Shown here piece by piece: positions 49,750 to 58,852 of a stretch of DNA of 64,000 nucleotides. The stretch's first letter is position 1. The number at the start of each line of letters is the position of its first letter. The stretch spans positions 62,001-126,000 of the forward strand of contig NZ_LPNR01000125.1 in the NCBI RefSeq assembly GCF_019266065.1, given 5' to 3'. The stretch comes from Nocardia sp. MH4 (GTDB taxonomy: Bacteria > Actinomycetota > Actinomycetes > Mycobacteriales > Mycobacteriaceae). Below the pieces are notes generated by a model, which saw nothing but the letters and a program-made list of their open reading frames with translations, did not search any database and was not told the origin of the DNA. The position numbers and the translations under genes were made by a program.

Positions 49750-51378
49750 TCACGGCACCAGCTTCCCAGGATTGAGCACCCCGGCGGGGTCGAGTTCGCG
49801 TTTCACCGCGCGCAGCACGCGAACGCCGAGCTCACCGACCTCGGACTGCATCCACGGACGGTGATCGGCGCCGACGGCGTGGTGGTGGGTGATGGTGCCG
49901 CCCGCGGCGATGATCGCGTCACCGACGGCCGACTTGGCGATCCGCCACTGCGCGATCGGGTCGTCGAGCTGCTTGGCGACGATGGTGAAGTACAGCGAGG
50001 CGCCGGTCGGGTAGGTGTGCGAGATGTGGCACATCACCAGGGCGGGGGTGCCCTGCGCGCCGAGCGAGTCCATCAGCGCGCCGGTCACCTTGGTCTTCAG
50101 GTTCGACAGGTTGGCCCAGGTGGTCGCGGTCTCCAGGGTCTCGCACAGCACGCCGACGTCGAGCAGCGCGTCGCGCAGGTACGGCGCGGCGAAGCGGCCG
50201 TGCTCCCACTGCTGGGCGGGCGCCTCGCCGAGCGCGGTGCCCCCGGCGGCGGCGAGCAGTCCGCTCGCCTCCAGCGCACGAGCCGCGACATGCGCTTCGG
50301 TGCCCTCGTAGGTGGTGATGGCCAGGCAGCCCGCGACGGACGCGCCGCCGACGTCACCGGAGCGGGCCAGGTTCAGCCCCGTCTCGGCCTCGTCGGACAG
50401 CCGCAGCACGGTCGGCGCGGCGCCGGTCTGCACCAGGGCGCGCAGCGCGGCCGCGCCGGTGGCGAAGTCGGGGAACGACCAGGCCTGATAGGCCGTGGTC
50501 TCGGGCACCGGGTGCACGCGCAGCGTGACCGAGGTGATGATGCCGAGGGTGCCCTCGGAGCCGACGAACAGCTCCCGCAGATCCGGCCCGGCCGCCGACG
50601 CGGGCGCGCGCCCGAGCTCGACGGTGCCCTGCGGGGTGGCGACGACAAGGCGCTCGACCATGTCGTCGAAGCGGCCGTAGCCCGCCGACGCCTGACCGGA
50701 CGACCTGGTCGCGGCGAACCCGCCGATGGTGGCGAATTCGAAGCTCTGCGGGAAATGCCCCAGCGACAGTCCGTGCGCGCTCAGCAGCTTCTCGGCCTGC
50801 GGGCCGGTGACGCCGGCGCCGAGGGTCGCGAGCCCGCTGACCGGGTCGACGCCGGTGAGGGTGTCGAGCCTGCGCAGATCCAGCGCGATGACGGTGGCGA
50901 ACTGCCCGCGGACCGGGTCGACGCCGCCGACCACGCTGGTGCCGCCACCGAAGGGAACGACCGCGACGCCGTGCTCGGAGCAGTAGGCCAGCAGCGCGAG
51001 GACCTGCGCGTGATCGGCGGGGAAGACGATCGCGTCCGGCGCGTCCTGGGGTTCGGCGGCCCGGCGACGGAGCAGGTCGGGGGTGCTCTTGCCGCCGGCG
51101 TGACGCAGCCGGACGACATTCTCGGTGCTGAGATTTTCGTCACCGACGATGGCGGCGATCCCGGCCCGGTCGGTGTCGGTGAGGGTGGTGGGGCGCAGCG
51201 GCACGTCGCCCTCGTCGCGACGCGCCACCGGCTCGCCCGAGATGCCGAAAACCTGCGCGAGCAGGCCACGGATCTGCGCCGACAGGGGCTGGTGTCCAGC
51301 GGGGACACCCCAGGCGTCCCACACCATACGCGGCGGCAGGGTGGCGGCACCGGGATTTTCGGGTTGCGTCTCGACCAT
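49750..51378 (-). CDS. FAD-linked oxidase (alkylglycerone-phosphate-synthase-like)
   Basis: 542 residues. A VAO-type FAD-binding domain (PDAIVFPADHAQVLALLAYC, VVPFGGGTSVVGGV, GLATLGAGVTGPQAE, FATIGGFAATRSSG, FVGSEGTLGIITSVTLRV) is followed by a C-terminal oxidase domain with MCHISHTYPTGASLYFTIV and ITHHHAVGADH. It matches mycobacterial Rv2251, annotated as an alkyldihydroxyacetonephosphate-synthase-like flavoprotein; ether-lipid synthesis is not proven for these. The neighbourhood (dagK, TetR, glpD) is the same as around Rv2249c-Rv2252 and points to glycerol-phosphate or phospholipid metabolism. Confidence 0.9.
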   Translation of the reverse strand: MVETQPENPGAATLPPRMVWDAWGVPAGHQPLSAQIRGLLAQVFGISGEPVARRDEGDVPLRPTTLTDTDRAGIAAIVGDENLSTENVVRLRHAGGKSTPDLLRRRAAEPQDAPDAIVFPADHAQVLALLAYCSEHGVAVVPFGGGTSVVGGVDPVRGQFATVIALDLRRLDTLTGVDPVSGLATLGAGVTGPQAEKLLSAHGLSLGHFPQSFEFATIGGFAATRSSGQASAGYGRFDDMVERLVVATPQGTVELGRAPASAAGPDLRELFVGSEGTLGIITSVTLRVHPVPETTAYQAWSFPDFATGAAALRALVQTGAAPTVLRLSDEAETGLNLARSGDVGGASVAGCLAITTYEGTEAHVAARALEASGLLAAAGGTALGEAPAQQWEHGRFAAPYLRDALLDVGVLCETLETATTWANLSNLKTKVTGALMDSLGAQGTPALVMCHISHTYPTGASLYFTIVAKQLDDPIAQWRIAKSAVGDAIIAAGGTITHHHAVGADHRPWMQSEVGELGVRVLRAVKRELDPAGVLNPGKLVP

Positions 51379-51389
51379 GCGTTACATTC

Positions 51390-51459
51390 TGACATATAGT
51401 GTCAAGCAGTAACCAGTACGATATGTCCTCGAGTCGACATCCGATCGCTGTCGGATGTC
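51390..51459. promoter_or_regulatory. Two operator-like inverted repeats between the FAD oxidase and tetR genes
   Basis: TGACA-TATAG-TGTCA (51390-51404) lies 12 bases from the FAD oxidase start; GACATCCGA-N6-TCGGATGTC (51436-51459) is perfect over 9-bp arms. Both contain a GACA(T) half-site. The divergent gene at 51572 encodes a TetR-type repressor, the natural candidate to bind them. Confidence 0.5.
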
Positions 51460-51571
51460 ACTGCCCCGCCTTCACGACACCGACCCCGCTGGTCCGCTCG
51501 ATACCCTTGGGCGTTCCAGCTCGACCACGGCGCCGCTTCCGGCGCCGCCGAACACACCGGGGTGAAGCACG

Positions 51572-52192
51572 ATGATCGACATCGCGACCAACGCGGACGA
51601 GCAACTCTCGCCCACCGACGTGGCGATCCTCGATGCCACGCGCGCCTGCGTCGTCGATTTCGGTGTCCGTCGCACCACGCTCACCGAGGTGGCGCGCCGC
51701 GCCGGGGTGAGCAGGCCGACGGTGTACCGGCGCTGGCCCGACACCGGGTCGCTGATCGCCGAGCTCCTGGTCCGTGAGTTACGCACGATCGTCGGCGAGA
51801 CCATGCCCGAGATCGGCCTCGGCCGGGATCGGCTGGTGCGCGGCATCGTCGCCGGTGCGGCCGCGATCCGGGCGAACGCGGTGTTCGCCAAGATCTTCCG
51901 GACCGACACCGACCTCATGCTCACCTACGTGTTCGGCAGGCTGGGGCGCAACCAGCGCACGCTGATCGAGCTGTTCGCGACCGCGATCCGGCTCGGCCAC
52001 GACGACGGCTCGATCCGGGCCGGCGACGCCGAGCAGATGGCGACCATGCTGCTGCTCATCACCCAGTCCGCGGTGCAGTCCGCGGGCACGGTGGAACCGC
52101 TGCTGGCCGGTGCGCAGTTCGACGCGGAGCTGGCGAGGGCGATCGAGGGTTACCTGCTCCCTCCTCGCGACAAGGACTGTGATGACTCCTGA
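51572..52192 (+). CDS. TetR-family transcriptional regulator
   Basis: 206 residues. The N-terminal HTH (about 15-60) reads VAILDATRACVVDFGVRRTTLTEVARRAGVSRPTVYRRWPDTGSLIAELL, followed by a helical ligand-binding domain. It corresponds by context to mycobacterial Rv2250c. It is divergent from the FAD oxidase gene and its 3' end overlaps the glpD start by 11 bases, so it probably controls both the FAD oxidase-dagK and its own glpD operon. Confidence 0.92.
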   Translation: MIDIATNADEQLSPTDVAILDATRACVVDFGVRRTTLTEVARRAGVSRPTVYRRWPDTGSLIAELLVRELRTIVGETMPEIGLGRDRLVRGIVAGAAAIRANAVFAKIFRTDTDLMLTYVFGRLGRNQRTLIELFATAIRLGHDDGSIRAGDAEQMATMLLLITQSAVQSAGTVEPLLAGAQFDAELARAIEGYLLPPRDKDCDDS

Positions 52193-53729
52193 TTCGACGG
52201 CCGCTCTGCACGCGACCCGCCGCACCGCCGACCTGACCGCGCTCGGCGATCGACCCGAGGTCGACGTGCTGGTGATCGGCGGCGGCGTCACCGGCGCCGG
52301 CGTCGCCCTCGACGCCGCCTCCCGCGGACTGCGCACGCTGCTGGTCGAGCGCACCGACTTCGCGTTCGGCACCAGCCGCTGGAGTTCGAAGCTGGTGCAC
52401 GGCGGCCTGCGCTACCTGGCGAGCGGGCGGGTCGGCATCGCGCACGAGAGCGCGGTCGAGCGCGGTGTCATGCTGCGTTCCACCGCCCCGCACCTGGTGC
52501 GCCCGCTCCCCCAGCTGGTGCCGCTGCTGCCCGGCATCACGTTCTCCCAGAGTGCGCTCATCCGCGCGGGTTTCGCCGCCGGTGACGCGCTGCGCGTCGC
52601 CGCCCACACCTCCGCCGCCACCCTGCCCCGCTCCCGCCGCGTCGCCGCCGCCGAGGCACTGCGACTGGCCCCGACCGTGCGCCGCGAGGGACTACGTGGC
52701 GGGCTACAGGCGTGGGACGGCCAGCTCGTCGACGACGCGCGATTGGTCGTCGCCCTGGCCCGCACCGCGGCCGCCCACGGCGCGACCGTGCTCACCCGGC
52801 TGGAAGCCGTGACCGCGACCGGGGATTCGGTCCGGCTGCGCGACACGATCACCGGCGAGACGCTCACCGTGCGGGCCCGCGCGGTGATCAACGCGACCGG
52901 GGTGTGGGCGGGCGAGGTCGACCACAGCATCAAACTGCGGCCCAGCCGCGGCACCCACCTGGTGTTCGACGCCGCCGCGTTCGGCGGCCTGAGCGCCGCG
53001 CTGACGGTGCCGGTCCCGGGCAGCATCAGCCGTTTCGTCTTCGCGCTGCCCGCCGCGCACGGGCGCGTCTACCTGGGCCTCACCGACGAGGAGGCGCCCG
53101 GCCCGATCCCCGACGAGCCGCAGCCCACCGAGTCCGAGATCGACTTCCTGCTCGACACCATCAACACCGCGCTGCGGGAACCGTTGACCCGCGCCGACAT
53201 CCGTGGCCGCTTCGCCGGGCTGCGCCCGCTGCTCGAGACCGCCGACGACAGCACCGCCGACATCTCCCGCGAGCACGCGGTCCTCACCTCCCCCGACGGC
53301 CTGATCACCGTCGTCGGCGGCAAGCTCACCACCTACCGGCAGATGGCGCAGGACGCCGTCGACGCCGCCGTCGCCCGTGCCGGGCTGGCCGCGTCACCGT
53401 GCCGCACCACCGGGCTCCCGCTGGTCGGCGCGGTCGCGGGCGCGGCCCGCGACCGCATCGACGCGCCCCCGGTCCTCATCGAGCGCTACGGCAGCGAGGC
53501 GAGCCGCATCGTCTCGGCCTGGCTGTCCGACCCGTCGCTGCGCGCACCGATCGCGCCCGGAATCGACGTCACCGCCGCCGAATTCGACTTCGCCATCAGC
53601 CACGAGGGCGCGCTCACCGTCGACGACCTGCTCGACCGCCGCACCCGCATCGGCCTGGTCCCCGACGACCGTGCCGCCGCGACCCCGGCAGCGGAAGCCG
53701 CTTTCGCCAGGGCCGTCGTCGGCAGCTGA
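52182..53729 (+). CDS. glpD: FAD-dependent glycerol-3-phosphate dehydrogenase
   Basis: 515 residues. It oxidises glycerol-3-phosphate to dihydroxyacetone phosphate at the membrane. The FAD-binding VLVIGGGVTGAGVALDAASRGL is followed by VERTDFAFGTSRWSSKLVHGGLRYL, the DAO-family core and FAGLRPLL, then the C-terminal DAO_C helical domain. ATG 52182 is used (GTG 52179 just before is also in frame). The overlap with tetR shows translational coupling. Confidence 0.95.
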   Translation: MTPDSTAALHATRRTADLTALGDRPEVDVLVIGGGVTGAGVALDAASRGLRTLLVERTDFAFGTSRWSSKLVHGGLRYLASGRVGIAHESAVERGVMLRSTAPHLVRPLPQLVPLLPGITFSQSALIRAGFAAGDALRVAAHTSAATLPRSRRVAAAEALRLAPTVRREGLRGGLQAWDGQLVDDARLVVALARTAAAHGATVLTRLEAVTATGDSVRLRDTITGETLTVRARAVINATGVWAGEVDHSIKLRPSRGTHLVFDAAAFGGLSAALTVPVPGSISRFVFALPAAHGRVYLGLTDEEAPGPIPDEPQPTESEIDFLLDTINTALREPLTRADIRGRFAGLRPLLETADDSTADISREHAVLTSPDGLITVVGGKLTTYRQMAQDAVDAAVARAGLAASPCRTTGLPLVGAVAGAARDRIDAPPVLIERYGSEASRIVSAWLSDPSLRAPIAPGIDVTAAEFDFAISHEGALTVDDLLDRRTRIGLVPDDRAAATPAAEAAFARAVVGS

Positions 53730-53772
53730 CCGCGACACCCTGCGCGGCTTCGCGCGGCGGTCCGGGCGAGCG

Positions 53773-54348
53773 TCAGCCGTAGGTCCAGGTGGCCAGGTCG
53801 GCGCGCATGCAGGCGCGGGGCCATTCGTCGAGGCCGTGGGCGATCTCGGCGGCGCGGATGGCTCGTAGCTCCGGGGTCTCGTCGGCGGGCGGGATGTAGG
53901 AGAAGCCGAGCCGCTCGTAGTACGGGCCGTTCCACGGGACGTGGGTGAACGTGGTGAGGGTGATCTCGTGCAGCCCACGGTCTTTCGCCCAGCGGACGGC
54001 GTGGTCGATCAGGCGTTTGCCGATGCGCAGCCCGGCGTGGGCCGGGTCCACCGAGACCTGGTCCACGTGCGGCTCGCCGTCGACCATGCCGAGCACCAGG
54101 TAGCCGATGGCGCGGCCGGTCTCGTCGGGCCAGACCCAGGCGCGTCCGGCGGTGATGTATTCGCGCAGGGTGTCGGCGTGCGGCGGGTCGTCGTCGGCGA
54201 CCGCGGTCATGCCCACCGCAGCGAACGGGGCGCCCGCGCGCCGCTCGATCTCCTGCAGCACCGGGATCTCGGCCTCGGTCGCGGGCCGGATGGGTCCGCC
54301 GCCCGCCTGCGCTCGCGCGGCGATCCCGGGCTGGTCGACGCCGGTCAT
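53773..54348 (-). CDS. GNAT-family N-acetyltransferase
   Basis: 191 residues. The acetyl-CoA-binding motif A is VDQVSVDPAHAGLRIGKRLIDHAVRWAKD (R/Q-x-x-G-x-A type), followed by LTTFTHVPWNGPYYERLGFSYIP. The substrate is unknown. The ATG overlaps the stop of the upstream tetR gene (ATGA), so the regulator and the acetyltransferase are expressed together. Confidence 0.9.
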   Translation of the reverse strand: MTGVDQPGIAARAQAGGGPIRPATEAEIPVLQEIERRAGAPFAAVGMTAVADDDPPHADTLREYITAGRAWVWPDETGRAIGYLVLGMVDGEPHVDQVSVDPAHAGLRIGKRLIDHAVRWAKDRGLHEITLTTFTHVPWNGPYYERLGFSYIPPADETPELRAIRAAEIAHGLDEWPRACMRADLATWTYG

Positions 54349-55022
54349 CGCGCGTCCACCGGGGTGGCGAGGATGCCGTTGAGCATGGCGCGCAAGGCCC
54401 ACCGGCCACGGGCGTCGCCGTCACCGGCGAGCATCTGCTCGCGCAGCGCGACGATGGTCGGGTAGCGCTCGGCGGGCAGCTCGGCGAAGCGCCTGCCGAT
54501 CTCGGCGAGGTACTCCGATTCGGTGCCGCCCTGGGTGTTGTAGGCCGCCTGCTCGGCGGCCTCGGCGGTGATGTGCAGGTGGATCAGGTCGACGGCCCAG
54601 GTGGCGGTCGCCGGATCGAGGCCGCCTTCGCGCAGCAGGGCGAGCAGCTGTTCGATCAGACCGAGCGCGTGCTCGGTGGTGGGGATCCGGCCGAACGCGA
54701 CCAGCGCCAGCCCCTCGTGCCTGCCGAGCACCTCGACGGCGGACGCGACGACGGCGGTCAGGCGCTGCCGCCAGTCGCCCTCGGTGGGCGTGGTCACGGT
54801 GGACAGGACGTGGTCGAGCATGCCGGTCATCAGGTCGTCGCGATTGGCGACGTAGACGTAGAGCGAGGCGGCGCCGGTGTCGAGCTCCTGGGCGACCCGG
54901 CGCATGGTGAGCGCGGCCAGGCCGTCGGTGTCGAGGATGCGCAAACCGGTCTCGATGACGACCTCACGGCTCAACGGGGCTTTCGCCGGTCGGGCCCGGC
55001 GGCTGACGGGTGCGGCATTCAT
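54345..55022 (-). CDS. TetR-family regulator (TetR_C type)
   Basis: 225 residues. HTH LSREVVIETGLRILDTDGLAALTMRRVAQELDTGAASLYVYVANRDDLMTGML at about residues 16-65, then a TetR/AcrR C-terminal domain like that of classical TetR (WRQRLTAVVASAVEVLGRH...). A palindrome 37 bases upstream of its start (ACGAAC-ATT-GTTCGT) is a candidate operator for autoregulation of this gene and the coupled acetyltransferase. Confidence 0.92.
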   Translation of the reverse strand: MNAAPVSRRARPAKAPLSREVVIETGLRILDTDGLAALTMRRVAQELDTGAASLYVYVANRDDLMTGMLDHVLSTVTTPTEGDWRQRLTAVVASAVEVLGRHEGLALVAFGRIPTTEHALGLIEQLLALLREGGLDPATATWAVDLIHLHITAEAAEQAAYNTQGGTESEYLAEIGRRFAELPAERYPTIVALREQMLAGDGDARGRWALRAMLNGILATPVDAR

Positions 55023-55058
55023 GCGCCGATCATACGCGGGCCACGAACGACGTTTGAC

Positions 55059-55073
55059 ACGAACATTGTTCGT
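55059..55073. promoter_or_regulatory. Candidate TetR operator
   Basis: ACGAAC-ATT-GTTCGT is a perfect 6-bp inverted repeat with a 3-base spacer, just upstream of the tetR-GNAT operon. A related ACGAAC occurs at 55043-55048. TTGACA at 55054-55059 on the plus strand overlaps it. Confidence 0.5.
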
Positions 55074-55300
55074 AATCGCGCACCGTTGGCCGCCCAGACG
55101 GCTTCGACAGCCTCGCCCGGTGATCACGACACGACCGAAATCCGCTGCGCCAGTGGTGCACCGGTGCCCGAAACGCCCGTCCACCACCTGCCGGAACACC
55201 AGGTGAGGGCCTGCTCGCGCGCTGTTCGGGCACACAACCCTCAACCGCATCCGGCGAGTCGATCTATGCTGGCAAAGGCCAGTCCGACAAGGAGGCATTG

Positions 55301-56497
55301 ATGCGCGCGCATTCGTCTACCGTGGCCATCGTGCCCGGTACCGGGATCGTCGCCCGATTCGGCGACGTCGTCATGTATCTCGCGGGCGAAACCCCGTCCA
55401 CCGACCGACTACTCGGCGCGGTCGAAACCGTCGCCATGAGCACCGCGGCCTCGGCGCCCGGCGCCGCACTGGCCCAGCGACTGGCCGGTGTCGTCTTCGG
55501 CGGCGCGTCCGCCCCGCCGCCGTTCGGCGTCCTCGCCCCGACCGCCGACGGGATGCTGATCCTGTTGCGCGGCGCGGTGATCGCCGAGATCTCCGGCGCC
55601 GAGGGCAACCGCCGCCTGGCCGGCGACCGCGCCTTCACCTGGGTCGACGAGATCATCCGCGAACCCGTCCGCCGGATCGCGGTCGGCGCCGAGATGGCCG
55701 ACCCGACCAGCGCCAATCCCCGCACCGACCTGCGGGCGGGCATCGTCACCGGCAACGGATTCGTGCTCACTCTCGGCCGACGCCGCAATCCGGCACCGCG
55801 CCGGATCGAGTCCGTCGACGAGCCGCCACCGACCGAGGCCACCGGATTCCGCGCCCTGCGCACGCACTCGGATCGCACCGAGAACGGCGAGGCCAGGCCG
55901 GCGACCGCGGGTTTCGCCACCCCCAGCGCCGAGTCCGGGTTCCCGGGCCCGGCAACCGGTTTCGTGGCCGCCACCGAGACGAGCGGTCCCGACGGCGAAA
56001 CCGTGAGCACCGGCTCGCGTCCGGTGACCGCCGACGGCGAGACCGTCAGCACCGGTCCGCGCAATTCCCCCGCCGCCAACGCCCCGCTGGCGTGGTCGCA
56101 GGCCTTGGACGCGGCGAAGCGGGCCGAGCCCGTCGCGCTGAGCAAGTCCGGGCCGCACCCCACCAGCTCGCGCGGCGCCCTCGTCACCGAGGACGGACTG
56201 AGTTACCCCCTGGATCGGCCTTATGTCCTGGGCCGTAATCCCTCGGGCGACGAATCTGTGCGGGCCGCCGCCGCCACTCCCATTCTGATCGAACGCGACC
56301 GGCTCGTGTCCCGGGTCCATGCCTTCGTCGCCCCCGACCGTGGCAAGGTGTTCGTCCGGGAAGCCCCCGCCACCTCCGGTACGTTCTTCGCCGCCCCCGA
56401 CTCCGAACGCTGGTCGCGCGTCGGCACCCTGCCCATCGAGCTGCAACCGGGCTGGCGCCTGCGGATCAACGATTTCCTGCTGACCTACTGCGTCTGA
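55301..56497 (+). CDS. FHA-domain protein
   Basis: 398 residues. The N-terminal half is a beta-rich region without a known name (VAIVPGTGIVARFGDVVMYL...), the middle is Gly/Ser/Thr-rich and low-complexity, and the C-terminal 100 residues form a forkhead-associated domain: YVLGRNP, LIERDRLVSRVHAFV, and GTFFAAPDSERWSRVG...LQPGWRLRINDFLL. FHA domains bind phospho-Thr, so it may be read by Ser/Thr kinases; none is in the window. A similar layout is common among actinobacterial secretion-associated proteins. ATG 55301 is preceded by AAGGAGG. Confidence 0.83.
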   Translation: MRAHSSTVAIVPGTGIVARFGDVVMYLAGETPSTDRLLGAVETVAMSTAASAPGAALAQRLAGVVFGGASAPPPFGVLAPTADGMLILLRGAVIAEISGAEGNRRLAGDRAFTWVDEIIREPVRRIAVGAEMADPTSANPRTDLRAGIVTGNGFVLTLGRRRNPAPRRIESVDEPPPTEATGFRALRTHSDRTENGEARPATAGFATPSAESGFPGPATGFVAATETSGPDGETVSTGSRPVTADGETVSTGPRNSPAANAPLAWSQALDAAKRAEPVALSKSGPHPTSSRGALVTEDGLSYPLDRPYVLGRNPSGDESVRAAAATPILIERDRLVSRVHAFVAPDRGKVFVREAPATSGTFFAAPDSERWSRVGTLPIELQPGWRLRINDFLLTYCV

Positions 56498-56525
56498 GAA
56501 AGCTCATGCGGCCGAACTGTCCCGA

Positions 56526-56559
56526 CGCCCGTGGCGTGCACGCTGTGCGTCCACGGGCG
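56526..56559. terminator. Branched hairpin between convergent FHA and mihF genes
   Basis: CGCCCGTGG/CCACGGGCG forms a 9-bp outer stem with an inner GCAC/GTGC stem-loop. It has no U-tract. The position between two 3' ends suits a bidirectional U-less terminator. Confidence 0.45.
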
Positions 56560-56576
56560 CCGGTTCGCGATTCGGC

Positions 56577-56891
56577 TCAGGCCTCGAGGGCGTCGAGCAG
56601 CGCCGCGCGCTGGCGAGCGCCGAGGCCGCCGATGCGGCGATCCTCGGGAATCTCGGCCTGATCCATCAGCTTGGCCGCCTTCACCGGGCCGACACCCGGC
56701 AGCGCCTTGATCACCGCAGCGACCTTGGTCTTCTTGACCAGGTCGTCGCTGTCGGCCTTCTTGAGCAGATCGGCGACGGTGACCTTGCCCTCCTTCACCT
56801 TGCCGATCAGTTCCGAGCGCGCCTTGCGCACGGCAGCCGCTTTGGCCAACGCCTCGGTGCGCTGTTCGGCGGTCATCGTAGGCAGTGCCAT
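56577..56891 (-). CDS. mihF: Mycobacterial-type integration host factor
   Basis: 104 residues. mIHF is an actinobacterial nucleoid protein unrelated to HU/IHF; it binds DNA through a helix-two-turns-helix motif and is essential in mycobacteria, where phage L5 uses it for integration. Recognisable parts: ALPTMTAEQRTEAL, KKTKVAAVIKALPGVGPVKA and IGGLGARQRAALL. ATG 56891 has an AGGAGA ribosome-binding site. Confidence 0.95.
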   Translation of the reverse strand: MALPTMTAEQRTEALAKAAAVRKARSELIGKVKEGKVTVADLLKKADSDDLVKKTKVAAVIKALPGVGPVKAAKLMDQAEIPEDRRIGGLGARQRAALLDALEA

Positions 56892-57070
56892 GTCTCCTCC
56901 GCTTCCACTCGTCACTCGAACATCTGATTGACGGACCGAGTAAACAGCAACCGAACGGCAGCACCAGTCCGACACACCGCGAGGATACGCCGATGAGTTT
57001 TGCGTGCTGGGCCCGTCGTAATGGGTGAACGACCTGCAAGACGGACGAAACGGACGAAAGGACGGTCGCC

Positions 57071-57685
57071 ATGGAGCTCTCCCTGACCCAGTTCCTCACC
57101 ATCGATGGTGTCTACCAAGCGCCGGGCGGGCCGGAGGAGGATACCGTCGACGGCTTCACCCACGGCGGCTGGTCGGCCCCGTTCGCCGACGACGACTTCG
57201 GCGTCTTCATGGACTCGGTGTTCGACCGGGTCGACGCGTTCCTGCTGGGCAGGCGCACCTACGACATCTTCGCGGGCTACTGGCCGAAGATCGACGACCC
57301 GGACAACCCGGTGGCCACCAAGCTCAACGCCCTGCCGAAATACGTCGCCACGACCACCCGCACGGAGGCGGACTGGGCGGGCACCGAGTTGCTGCACGGC
57401 GACATCGTGGCCGCGGTGACGGCGCTCAAGGATCGCCCCGGCCGGGAATTGCAGATGCACGGCAGCGGCGTACTCGCCCAGACCCTGCTCGCGGCCGGTC
57501 TCGTCGACACGATGAACCTGCTGACCTTCCCGGTGGTGCTCGGCAGCGGCAAGAGACTGTTCACCGAGACGGTGCGCCCCACCGGGTTCGCCCTCACCGA
57601 CTCGCGCACCACGTCCACCGGCGTGCTCATCGCGAGCTACCGCGCCGACGGGGCCCCGAAGTACGGCGACTTCTCCGCCGGGTGA
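57071..57685 (+). CDS. RibD/dihydrofolate-reductase-like protein
   Basis: 204 residues of the RibD C-terminal domain (DHFR-like) family: LSLTQFLTIDGVYQAPGG, FLLGRRTYDIFAGYWPKIDDP, KYVATTTRTEADW, LQMHGSGVLAQTLLAAGLVDTMNLLTFPVVLGSGKRLF. Stand-alone members in actinobacteria are NADPH-binding reductases of unknown substrate; RibD-type activity is not implied since there is no deaminase domain. ATG 57071 is preceded by GAAAGGACGG. Confidence 0.9.
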   Translation: MELSLTQFLTIDGVYQAPGGPEEDTVDGFTHGGWSAPFADDDFGVFMDSVFDRVDAFLLGRRTYDIFAGYWPKIDDPDNPVATKLNALPKYVATTTRTEADWAGTELLHGDIVAAVTALKDRPGRELQMHGSGVLAQTLLAAGLVDTMNLLTFPVVLGSGKRLFTETVRPTGFALTDSRTTSTGVLIASYRADGAPKYGDFSAG

Positions 57686-57973
57686 TCCACGTAACACCGC
57701 GCCCAGCTGCGACGAAACATCAGCAGAAGCACAAAACGGGACCAAGGTTCAACGGCGAACCACGGAGGATCAACGAAGCTCCTCGACCCGGGCGCGACCG
57801 GTCACCGGTCGTCACCGTCTCCCCGTGCGAGTGCGGTAACAGCTACACAGTTGTGCGCCAGACGTTTCCGGCATCGGCGGGTCGGCGAGAAATGCGGCCC
57901 GCGGTTGTGCTCTCCCCCGCTCTATGCGCAAGAATGACGCGACCCGGCGAACCCTTTGCTTACTGGAGTTGCG

Positions 57974-58783
57974 ATGCGCGAGGAACACCCGCTCGATGAC
58001 GAGGTCGTTGCGTTGCCTGTCCGGGTCGAACGGGCCAGGCGGCGCATCGCCTACCAGTCCGATCCGGCCCTGACCGACGCCCTGTCCGAGGACGAGCTCC
58101 GCGCCGAGCGCGAGCTGGCCGAGAAGATCCGCACCTACGAGCGCGACCAGCGCTGGAAGCAGATCAAGGCCGCCTCCACCCACGCCGACCGGCTGCGCGA
58201 GACCACTGCCGAGATGGAGCGGGCCGAGATGGCGGACGTGATGCTGGCCCGCAAGGCCATCGCCGCCCAGCGCCGCGAATCCAACCCGCGTGCCCGGCTG
58301 GCCTCGCTCTACCAGCACCGCACCTGGTCGTTGCGCGCGTTGGCCGGCGTGGTCATCGCCGGCATGCTGTGGTCGGCGGTGAACGTCCAGCACAACATCG
58401 CCCCCGGCGGGCCGAGCGACCCGCTCTACTGGGCCAGCTTCGGCCTGGAGGCCATGATCAGCGTCTGCCTGGTCATCATCATGATCGGCACGACCCGCGT
58501 CGCCGAGTGGGGCGTGATGGGCAACCGGACCCAGGTCCTGGTCGCCGAGCTGTTCCTGCTCTCGCTCACCATCGCCCTCAACACCTACCCCCACCTGAGC
58601 GCCAAGCACTGGTACGACGCCGCCGTGCATGCCGTGGCCCCCGTCATGATCGGCGTGGCCCTGATGATCCACAACGCCGCCAGCGCTCGCTACAGCACCG
58701 CCATCGCTCGCGCCTCCGCCGAAATACCCACCGACGACGCCGAGGACCTCCTCTCCGCGGCCCCCGCCTTCCGCGAGAGCTAG
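57974..58783 (+). CDS. Membrane protein with long cytoplasmic coiled region
   Basis: 269 residues. The first 125 residues are charged and helical (ELAEKIRTYERDQRWKQIKAASTHADRLRETTAEMERAE), followed by four hydrophobic segments (about 128-148, 160-180, 191-209 and 220-240) and a short acidic tail. The membrane part is similar in style to DUF2637/Spd-type conjugation-related proteins of actinobacteria, but this match is weak and no transfer genes are near. ATG 57974 is used. Confidence 0.7.
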   Translation: MREEHPLDDEVVALPVRVERARRRIAYQSDPALTDALSEDELRAERELAEKIRTYERDQRWKQIKAASTHADRLRETTAEMERAEMADVMLARKAIAAQRRESNPRARLASLYQHRTWSLRALAGVVIAGMLWSAVNVQHNIAPGGPSDPLYWASFGLEAMISVCLVIIMIGTTRVAEWGVMGNRTQVLVAELFLLSLTIALNTYPHLSAKHWYDAAVHAVAPVMIGVALMIHNAASARYSTAIARASAEIPTDDAEDLLSAAPAFRES

Positions 58784-58787
58784 TCAC

Positions 58788-58840
58788 CACACGAGAGCGG
58801 GCCCGTACTCCTCACCGGAGTACGGGCCCGCTCTCGTGTG
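58788..58840. terminator. Perfect 24-bp bidirectional hairpin between convergent genes
   Basis: A 24-bp perfectly paired stem (58788-58811 with 58817-58840) and a 5-base loop sit between the membrane-protein stop (58783) and the clpX stop (58853). It is the longest perfect hairpin noticed in the window, suits termination in both directions, and lacks a U-tract. Confidence 0.85.
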
Positions 58841-58852
58841 CCTGTGTGGGCG

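Noticed and set aside
51400..51405. TTGACA on the minus strand as -35 of the FAD oxidase gene
   Set aside because: It is only about 22 bases from the start codon, so the -10 would overlap the ATG; it is better explained as part of the palindrome.
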